Source: Rhodobacteraceae bacterium UBA1957
GTDB taxonomy: Bacteria > Pseudomonadota > Alphaproteobacteria > Rhodobacterales > Rhodobacteraceae
Length of the DNA: 12,062 nucleotides
Direction of reading: 5' to 3'
Assembly (NCBI GenBank): GCA_002336405.1
Contig: DDEJ01000016.1
Span: 1 to 12,062, forward strand
The position numbers and the translations under genes were made by a program. The notes under the pieces are model-generated. The model did not search any database, was not told the origin of the DNA, and saw only the letters and a program-made list of their open reading frames with translations. This document shows, in pieces, positions 6,852 through 12,062 of the stretch (its first letter is position 1; each line of letters begins with the position of its first letter).

Positions 6852-7721
6852 TTAATCTGTGCTGTCAGCACGTTCGCTTTTTAACATAGCCGTAAGCACT
6901 GATTTATAATCTTTGTACATCAGCTCCACACCCAGCTCAGACTTGATCCGATCATTTTTTATCCGTTTGCTTTCGGCATAGAAACTGCGTGCCATAGGCG
7001 ACATCTCGGCCTGCTCGAACGGAACTTCCGGCGGTGGTGGCATGTCAAGAAGGGACGCGGCATAACTGATAACGTCCTGAGGCGGGGCTGGCATGTCGTC
7101 GCAAACGTTATAAATCGCTGCGGGATTGGGCCGGTCCATCGAGGCGGCAAGAACCTGCGCAATATCGTCGACATGGATGCGGCTGAACATCTGACCCGGT
7201 TTGATAATCCGCCGTGCGGTACCGGCGCGCAGTTTGGCAAATGGTCCACGTCCGGGTCCGTAAATTCCCGCCAGCCGGAAAATATGCAGCGGTAGGTTGG
7301 GAATGGCGCGCCATGCTTGTTCTGCGGCTTTTCGCCGTTGACCGCGCTGGGTTGAGGGATTGATGGGGGTGTCTTCGCTGACCCAGTCCCCGCCTGTGTC
7401 GCCATAGACCCCGGTGGTGGATAGATACCCCGCCCATGTCAGGTTGGGTGCGATTTGCGTGATCTCGTCGCCCAAGGCCTGCAATACCGGATCGCCCTGT
7501 GCATCTGGCGAGGCCGAGATTAACAGATGGCTGGCCGCATGCAGCGCTTTGGTGATGTCGCCTGCGGGCCATAAAAGCACCGTCGCACCCGATGCGCCTA
7601 GCCGGTCAAGGTTTTCAGCCCGTCGCGTGGTGCCAAACACTCGCCAGCCTTTGGGCAGCAACTGCCGTGCCAGTGCCTGCGCTGTGTATCCGTAGCCAAA
7701 ACAAAATAGAGTGCGTGTCAT
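6852..7721 (-). CDS. YeeZ-like NAD(P)-binding SDR/epimerase-family protein
   Basis: Atypical short-chain dehydrogenase/epimerase-fold protein of 289 residues. The N-terminal dinucleotide-binding turn is FGYGYTAQALA (8-18), a GxGxxA form of the usual GxGxxG. A middle strand gives STTGVYGD (101-108), and RLAGIYGPGRGP (149-160) is typical of the extended SDR/YeeZ group. The classical YxxxK catalytic pair is not evident after Tyr106, so enzymatic activity is uncertain. I chose the ATG at 7721; an open frame continues 66 codons further upstream but runs into the divergent methyltransferase and resembles nothing. It converges on dxs (80 bases between their ends) and diverges from the methyltransferase across 78 bases. 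Neither divergent start has a strong ribosome site. Substrate and pathway are unknown. Confidence 0.82.
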   Translation of the reverse strand: MTRTLFCFGYGYTAQALARQLLPKGWRVFGTTRRAENLDRLGASGATVLLWPAGDITKALHAASHLLISASPDAQGDPVLQALGDEITQIAPNLTWAGYLSTTGVYGDTGGDWVSEDTPINPSTQRGQRRKAAEQAWRAIPNLPLHIFRLAGIYGPGRGPFAKLRAGTARRIIKPGQMFSRIHVDDIAQVLAASMDRPNPAAIYNVCDDMPAPPQDVISYAASLLDMPPPPEVPFEQAEMSPMARSFYAESKRIKNDRIKSELGVELMYKDYKSVLTAMLKSERADSTD

Positions 7722-7799
7722 AGTGCTGTGATCGCCTGTCGCGCGGTTTATTGCAAGGGTAGGCTTGCGTTTCATCGCCGATTTGGCTTGAGTGTTGCC

Positions 7800-8429
7800 A
7801 TGGCACAGAAAACTCCGAACCTTGATGACGCCTATGGGATCAAAACCTCTGGCGATAATGCCCGTCTCTATGCAGAATGGGCCGAAAGCTATGACGCCAG
7901 TTTTGCCGCTCAGATGCACTATACCCTGCCTGAGGCGATGGCTGAGGCTTTTATTGCTGCGGGGGGAACTGCGCCGGTGCTCGATCTTGGTGCCGGGACC
8001 GGATTGTTGGGGCAGGCGCTTGCTGACCGCGGGGTCTCTCCTTTGGATGGGACCGATATTTCACCGCAGATGCTGGCGGTGGCTGAGGATAAGCAGCTGT
8101 ACCGCGGGGTTTTTATTGGCGACCTGACGGCGCGTTTGCCGGTGGCTGACGGCAGCTATCTTGGGGTTATCAGCGCCGGAACGTTTACCACCGGCCATGT
8201 CGGCCCCGAGGCACTTGACGAAGTGTTGCGCGTGGCCTGCCCCGGTGCGGTGATCGGAATGACGATCAATGCGCGCCATTGGAAAAGTGCGGGTTTCGCC
8301 GCAAAGTTTGCGGCGCTTTCGTCGCAGATCACCGGGTTTATGCTGCAGGATGTGGCGATTTATGGCGTGGGCGCAGAGGGTGCGCACAAAGACGACTTGG
8401 CAAAGATAGCACTGTTTCACAAACTGTGA
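7800..8429 (+). CDS. Class I SAM-dependent methyltransferase, METTL27/UbiE-like
   Basis: Predicted class I methyltransferase of 209 residues. Motif I is clear in VLDLGAGTGLLGQAL (60-74). The acidic residue that binds the SAM ribose follows in LDGTDISPQML, and the acidic/polar motif is in YRGVFIGDLTARLPVADGSY. The stretch GTFTTGHVGPEALDEVLRV strongly recalls the METTL27 (WBSCR27) group, small-molecule or protein methyltransferases of unsettled substrate. I chose the ATG at 7800, which begins MAQKTPNLDDAYG, although the ribosome site is weak; an in-frame upstream start at 7728 would add 24 residues not expected in the family. It diverges from the YeeZ-like gene and converges on the aldolase-like gene. 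Confidence 0.85.
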   Translation: MAQKTPNLDDAYGIKTSGDNARLYAEWAESYDASFAAQMHYTLPEAMAEAFIAAGGTAPVLDLGAGTGLLGQALADRGVSPLDGTDISPQMLAVAEDKQLYRGVFIGDLTARLPVADGSYLGVISAGTFTTGHVGPEALDEVLRVACPGAVIGMTINARHWKSAGFAAKFAALSSQITGFMLQDVAIYGVGAEGAHKDDLAKIALFHKL

Positions 8430-8435
8430 ACTGGT

Positions 8436-8462
8436 AAACCGTGCAACATAGGTGAGCGGTTT
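8436..8462. terminator. Possible inverted repeat between convergent genes
   Basis: AAACCG (8436-8441) and CGGTTT (8457-8462) are perfect complements around a 15-base loop, located in the 60-base gap between the convergent methyltransferase and aldolase-like genes. Position suits a shared terminator, but the stem is short, the loop long and no strong T-tract follows. Confidence 0.25.
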
Positions 8463-8489
8463 GGTCGGGTCGTTGGGCGCAATTGGGGT

Positions 8490-9245
8490 CTATTGGCTAT
8501 AGTTTGATCCTTCATCATCCAGGATCGCCTTTAATTCATCGAGGTGCCGCGCGCCCTGATCGGGGTATTCTTCTAATTCGCGGGCTGCTTTTTCCGCAAT
8601 TTCATCAGATAATATCCGCAGTGGCTGGCCGGTTTGCAGCGCCCGAATATAGGTCTCTGCGGCGCGTTCGAAATAAAACAAGCGGTCAAAGGTATCTGCG
8701 ACCGTATCGCCAATAATCATCACCCCGTGATTGCCCATGATGAGTACTTTTTTGCGGGGATCTGTCAATAAATGCGCACAGCGCTTGCCCTCTTGCTCAA
8801 AGGCCAACCCGCCGTAGTGGTCGTCAATCACATAACGGTTGAAGAACGCCGCGGAGTTCTGATCAATCGGCGGCAGACTGCTGTCGGCGAGTGAGGCCAA
8901 CACTGTTGCGTGAATTGAATGTACATGCATAGCGCACCGGGCGTGCTGACAGTGGCGGTGCATGCCCCCATGCAGCCCCCAAGCGGTGGCGTCGGGCGCG
9001 TTTGGTCCTGACAATGTATCGGGATCATTGGCGTCAACAACGATCAGATCCGAGGCTTTTATCCGGGCGAAATGGACTTGGTTAGGGTTCATCAAAAAGC
9101 GCGTGCCCTCGTCGTTGATGGCGAGGGAAAAATGGTTTGCCACGGCTTCGTGCATGTTGAGCCGCGCAGTCCAGCGAAACGCTGCGGCCAGATCGACGCG
9201 CTCGGACCAATGGTCGAGATTTTTGTGCAGGTGAGTGACGGTCAT
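8490..9245 (-). CDS. Class II aldolase/adducin-family protein
   Basis: Zinc-binding class II aldolase/adducin fold, 251 residues. The metal site matches FucA-type enzymes: His107 and His109 in AMHVHSIHATV and His173 in NHGVMII. Aligning by eye without gaps to E. coli L-fuculose-1-phosphate aldolase (SSEWRFH...VVHNH), the catalytic Glu73 falls on Ala88 in ATAWGLH, so the usual acid/base is missing. That points to the adducin-like or otherwise divergent branch rather than a standard sugar-phosphate aldolase; substrate unknown. The ATG at 9245 is chosen with AGGGG about eight bases upstream and the family-like start MTVTHLHKNLDHWSERVDL. It lies on the same strand and downstream of a decayed sugar ABC transporter, which may once have supplied its substrate, but the two are separated by about 335 bases. 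Confidence 0.87.
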   Translation of the reverse strand: MTVTHLHKNLDHWSERVDLAAAFRWTARLNMHEAVANHFSLAINDEGTRFLMNPNQVHFARIKASDLIVVDANDPDTLSGPNAPDATAWGLHGGMHRHCQHARCAMHVHSIHATVLASLADSSLPPIDQNSAAFFNRYVIDDHYGGLAFEQEGKRCAHLLTDPRKKVLIMGNHGVMIIGDTVADTFDRLFYFERAAETYIRALQTGQPLRILSDEIAEKAARELEEYPDQGARHLDELKAILDDEGSNYSQ

Positions 9246-9439
9246 GGTGGGCCCCTTTTTTGATGGAGTTATTAAACAGCATTTCATACCGCCTGCCTAG
9301 AGCAAGCGTGACAGCGCAGGGGAGTTTTGGTCGGTTTTGGTCGAGACCGGAAGCAGCAGGTATCATTTTTCCTGGTGCATATATCTGTCCGTTTGCTGAA
9401 TCGTGAATGGTTAGCTCTCAAATACTGCGCAGTGCAGTC
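9246..9439. other. Upstream region of the aldolase-like gene, no gene seen
   Basis: I find no convincing coding sequence here. It contains a tandem repeat with a small palindrome at 9324-9348, a plausible regulator site for the aldolase-like gene, and AT-rich sequence toward 9440. A + strand open frame (9407-9622) is antisense to the transporter remnant and looks accidental. Confidence 0.4.
9324..9348. repeat. Tandem 10-base repeat with overlapping palindrome
   Basis: GTTTTGGTCG occurs twice without a gap (9324-9333 and 9334-9343), and the second copy runs into GGTC-GA-GACC (9339-9348), a perfect short palindrome. It lies 79-103 bases upstream of the aldolase-like start, a position suitable for an operator. 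No regulator has been matched to it. Confidence 0.4.
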
Positions 9440-9580
9440 CTAGTTATCTTCGAACCAACTGAAATTCATCTCAACTTGCGCAATCATTGCAGCTTTGATG
9501 CTAATTTTGATTTCTTTCAGAATTTTGTAGAGGTGCTCTTTATCAAAAAGATCACTGTGAATAACAGCATCTCGCGCGGT
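9440..9580 (-). other. 46-codon open frame after the transporter stop, unrecognised
   Basis: Directly after the TAG closing the last frame of the substrate-binding-protein remnant, the same frame stays open for 46 codons to a TAG at 9440-9442. The translation (TARDAVIHSDLFDKEHLY, then lysine- and isoleucine-rich sequence ending NFSWFEDN) has a protein-like composition with acidic and amphipathic stretches. It has no start of its own and I do not recognise it. It may be the 3' end of another decayed gene, a C-terminal extension cut off by the TAG, or chance. Confidence 0.2.
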
Positions 9581-9598
9581 CTAGCAAAACCGCGATGC
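9567..9598. repeat. Bulged inverted repeat at the end of the transporter remnant
   Basis: GCATC (9567-9571) pairs with GATGC (9594-9598) and GCGGT (9576-9580) with ACCGC (9589-9593), giving ten base pairs with one four-base bulge and an eight-base loop that carries the TAG stop of the upstream frame. No T-run follows on the minus strand, so it is at most a weak or former terminator. Confidence 0.35.
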
Positions 9599-10609
9599 AT
9601 ATTTTTCGAGAGTCCAGCATGATGCCTCTTCTACGTTTTTCTTGGTCATCACATACGTGGGCGAAAAGACCTGTGTCTTCAGGTTGCCGCCACCAGCGTT
9701 CTGCATGGTGATCATGATCGAGCTCCAAGCACCGTGGCCCATACCGGGACCATCATAATTGACAATGATATCAAAAGTATTGTCGCGGATCAGATCGCAG
9801 GTGCTTGCAGCCCCGCCGCTCGAGGTGATTACGGTGATGCTGTCGGGCAGAGTGCCCTGTTTCACAGCAGGGCCATTACCAATCGCCTACCTGTCCCACA
9901 TGTCGAGGATAGCACAGAGATCGGGATGTTGTCGCCGCACTGTTTCGGTACTGTTTTGGTGATCGCCCATGCTTTCGAGGCATCCCAATCGGCTGCTTGG
10001 CTGGATACGATTTCAATGTTGTCGCGCTTGCTTAACGTATCCATAAGTCCTTGAATTTGAAAATAGCTCACACCACCAGTGATGGCCCCTGCACGATCGA
10101 AATTTTGTGTGAGATGTCGGTGCCAGCGCCACATTTCTCGATTGCCAGATCGGCGATCTCATGCCCCATAGCAATATGGTCCAGGCCGACAAAGGCATCA
10201 TTTTGCACGGCATCCTGCATGTTTATTTTGGTCACCGCAATGCCTGTACGGTTGGGCTCCATCATCAGTCGCGCCAGAGACCGCGTGTCGGGGTTCTGTG
10301 TGACGATCACATCTGGCCCCTCGGCGATCAGCGCGTTCATGCCCTGTGACATTGCGTTCGTCGACCAGTTGGGGTCTTGGATAGTGATTTTGATATCATA
10401 GCGTTCTGCTTCTTTTTTCACCACACTGCCCCAGCTTTGGCCCGATAAAATCCTGTGGAAATCGGCAGATATGCGACCAATTTTCCGTCCAAAGCTTCGA
10501 GAGCGGGACCACGGAACGGATCATTGGGTTCCTGTGCCAGCACGGTTCCAGCGATGCTCATACCGGCTGCGGCTATCAGTGCCGTGTCTCTAAACATATT
10601 CCAATACAT
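9581..10609 (-). pseudogene. Sugar ABC transporter substrate-binding protein, frameshifted
   Basis: Remnant of a periplasmic type 1 sugar-binding protein of the RbsB class, about 343 codons end to end and therefore near full length. The start keeps AAAGGAG eight bases before the ATG at 10609 and a signal peptide ending AGTVLAQEP. The coding sequence then moves through all three frames: VAYLPISTGF continues in a second frame as GQSWGSVVKKEAERYDIKI; this ends after ISIVQGPS and resumes in the third as TGGVSYFQIQGLMDTL to SSQAADWDASKAWAITKTV; the last part (PDLCAILDMWDR, TAG, AIGNGPAVKQGTLPD to CWTLEKY) returns to the first frame. Each break is explained by one missing base, near 10441-10446, 10079-10081 and 9921-9925; the TAG is at 9887-9889. 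Conservation between breaks suggests recent loss. Sequencing error is less likely because neighbouring genes are intact. Confidence 0.85.
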
Positions 10610-10665
10610 TAATTTTTCTCCTTTAAATTTGTCTTTAATGTCACCTATCCGAAAGAAAGAGCCTC

Positions 10666-11062
10666 TTAAATATCGCCCTGTTGTCCGGTTTGTTCGTCAC
10701 GTGGGTTGATGATGCTGTCTGCCACAATGGCAAACAGCAAAATAAGGCTCTTGATAACGTTCTGGATGGTGTAGTGAATGTCCATGATCGTCATGCCGTT
10801 TACCAGAACGCCGATCAGCAAGGCGCCAACGATCACATTGCGCATGTTCCCGCGACCTCCCGACAGGCTAACCCGCCCAACACCACGATTAATATAACGC
10901 CATAGATCATATTGGAATTGACGATGCGGGTGTTCATCGACTGCATTGCGGTTGAAGTGATTAGCCCAGCCACATAAGCCATTACGCCGCTCAGCATATA
11001 TTACATCACGATATTTGGACGCACGGCGATGCCCGCAATCCGTGCTGCGGAGTCTTTTCCGA
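10666..11062 (-). pseudogene. Sugar ABC transporter permease, truncated and frameshifted
   Basis: Remnant of the C-terminal part of an RbsC-type inner-membrane permease, immediately upstream of the substrate-binding-protein remnant on the same strand, as in one operon. One frame reads IGKDSAARIAGIAVRPNIVM, a TAA at 11001-11003, then YMLSGVMAYVAGLITSTAMQ to VVLGGLA, matching the family's IGGNxxAARLAGI and ALSGLLA regions. After an apparent one-base loss near 10868-10870 another frame gives LSGGRGNMRNVIVGALLIGVLVNG and a final membrane segment LILLFAIVADSIINPRDEQ. Roughly the first two thirds of the protein is absent: homology stops at about 11062, where the unrelated + strand gene begins. Identification by motif is good; the exact break point is approximate. 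Confidence 0.8.
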
Positions 11063-12062
11063 TGCAACACTTAACAGAAATCAATGACAGCCTTAAAGAA
11101 GTTATTAGTATATTGGCGAGTCAATTGGACCAAAAGACAGCTGTATTGCAGGCAAATAGTGATTTAGATCAGATCATGCCACAAATTTTTCAAGTGTCAG
11201 CGCAGAAGCGTCCCGCCAAAATGAACGAGGCCATCACAGCTGCTGAAGACGCCTTCGCGTCCTTTGTCAAAGTTATAGACAAAAAGCAAACTGCAACTGA
11301 CAAAATACTTAAGACCAACAATGAAAACCTCGAAACAATGAGCCAAAAAGTAAAGGCCATGGAGGAGCAGTTTGAAAACTTAGTATCGGGCACCAAGTCA
11401 CAGTTAACCGATTGGCAGTCAGATTTTGCGTCAAGTCAGACGACCCGCGAGAGTGCGTTTTCTTCCGACCAATCGGCACGAACTGCGGAATTTTCTGAGG
11501 CCCAAAGAAACGCGGACAAAGCGTTCGATTCAGATTTAAATAATTGGAAAGAAGAGCTGAAAAATCAAACATCTGATATCAGCAAGAACTATGATCAAAG
11601 CCTGAAAGTTGTAACAGCCGTGTTTGAAGACTATGTGGCGAAGACGCAAAAGGATATCCAGGACAAGCATAAAGACGTGCTGATGATGCACGAGTTATTT
11701 GCGGTTGATACTGTGGCCGGTGGCTATAGCAAAAGCGCGAGCGACGAACAGACGTCTGCCAACAAATGGCGCTGGATCTCTATGGCCGCGTTTGCAATAG
11801 CCGCAGCTTGGCTTGCTGTCAGGTATTATGTTTTTATGCAGGTATATTCCGGGTTTGAAACACTGAACAACGGTTTGTTCAACTGGTCTGAAGTGATAAC
11901 AACCTCGTCTTTGACTGCTATTTTACTGGGTATGGGCGGCTATGCTGCAAACCAATCAAAGATGCACCGCGATAACGAAAAACGCATGCGCTCATTTGCG
12001 CTCGAAACAAAAGCACTTGACCCATTTATGGCGTCATTGAGCAAGGAACAACAACAACAAAT
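11062..12062 (+). CDS. Coiled-coil protein with two C-terminal membrane segments, partial
   Basis: Open for 333 codons to the window edge, where it is cut off. Not recognised. Residues 1-230 are almost entirely predicted helix/coiled coil, hydrophilic and rich in Lys, Glu, Gln, Ser and Asp. In the middle, Phe122, Phe133, Phe144 and Phe155 are spaced exactly 11 apart, with Gln126, Gln137 and Gln148 in register, so an 11-residue (hendecad) repeat is present. A membrane segment follows at about 238-257 (WISMAAFAIAAAWLAV), a short polar loop, and a second at about 278-295 (VITTSSLTAILLGMGGYAA). A charged tail NQSKMHRDNEKRMRSFALE and DPFMASLSKEQQQQ runs to the edge. The start at 11062 has GGAG nine bases upstream; an in-frame ATG at 11029 is possible but lies wholly in the antisense permease remnant. 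It is visibly richer in A and T than the genes to its left, which suggests acquisition. Confidence 0.75.
   Translation, partial: MQHLTEINDSLKEVISILASQLDQKTAVLQANSDLDQIMPQIFQVSAQKRPAKMNEAITAAEDAFASFVKVIDKKQTATDKILKTNNENLETMSQKVKAMEEQFENLVSGTKSQLTDWQSDFASSQTTRESAFSSDQSARTAEFSEAQRNADKAFDSDLNNWKEELKNQTSDISKNYDQSLKVVTAVFEDYVAKTQKDIQDKHKDVLMMHELFAVDTVAGGYSKSASDEQTSANKWRWISMAAFAIAAAWLAVRYYVFMQVYSGFETLNNGLFNWSEVITTSSLTAILLGMGGYAANQSKMHRDNEKRMRSFALETKALDPFMASLSKEQQQQ

Noticed and set aside
10657..10667. AAGAG-C-CTCTT palindrome at the end of the permease remnant
   Set aside because: One-base centre cannot form a hairpin and there is no second copy, so chance is likely.
8490..11062. A working sugar uptake and aldolase operon
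   Set aside because: Binding protein and permease are both broken, no ATPase gene is present, and the aldolase-like protein lacks the catalytic glutamate; at most a former cluster.
1..12062. CRISPR arrays, tRNA or rRNA genes, insertion sequences with transposase, or integrase
   Set aside because: Read by eye on both strands, I found no regularly spaced repeats, cloverleaf-like segments or transposase/integrase motifs. The apparent junction near 11062 has no visible mobile gene within the window.

Overview
The window looks like a chromosomal segment from a marine Rhodobacterales alphaproteobacterium of the Roseobacter type. This rests on recognisable protein families, moderately GC-rich coding sequence, the petP/petR-like MarR plus OmpR regulator pair (best known from Rhodobacter), and the order regulator pair, histone-deacetylase-like gene, xseB, ispA, dxs. 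I could not run searches, so taxonomy and family names come from motifs and memory of the families.

Layout. 1-397: no gene recognised. 398-1264 (-): branched-chain amino acid aminotransferase, ilvE. 1426-2636 (+): a MarR-type regulator and an OmpR-type response regulator joined by an ATGA overlap, with no histidine kinase nearby. 2676-3605 (+): a histone-deacetylase/acetylpolyamine-amidohydrolase family enzyme, preceded by an unusual leader: a perfect 11-base Shine-Dalgarno and two mini-ORFs linked by ATGA overlaps. 3736-6771 (+): xseB, ispA and dxs, a compact isoprenoid-precursor operon in which xseB and ispA abut (TAAATG) and dxs appears to start at a non-standard ATC codon. 6852-7721 (-): a YeeZ-like NAD(P)-binding SDR protein. 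7800-8429 (+): a METTL27-like SAM methyltransferase. 8490-9245 (-): a class II aldolase/adducin-fold protein that keeps its zinc ligands but lacks the usual catalytic glutamate.

From about 9246 to the right edge the window becomes accessory in character. A sugar-ABC-type substrate-binding protein gene (9581-10609, -) is broken by three apparent one-base deletions and a TAG. Upstream of it lies a 5'-truncated, frameshifted remnant of its membrane permease (10666-11062, -). At about 11062 the permease homology stops abruptly, and a more AT-rich gene of unrelated character begins on the + strand and runs off the window. It encodes a long coiled-coil protein with an 11-residue phenylalanine periodicity and two C-terminal membrane segments, and I do not recognise it. 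This may be the edge of an acquired island.

Working together: ispA and dxs supply the start of the MEP pathway and farnesyl diphosphate (quinones, carotenoids, possibly bacteriochlorophyll side chains). The neighbouring PetP/PetR-like pair is linked in Rhodobacter capsulatus to cytochrome bc1 and photosynthetic or respiratory growth. The decayed sugar transporter and the intact aldolase lie on the same strand and may once have been one catabolic cluster, but that is inference.
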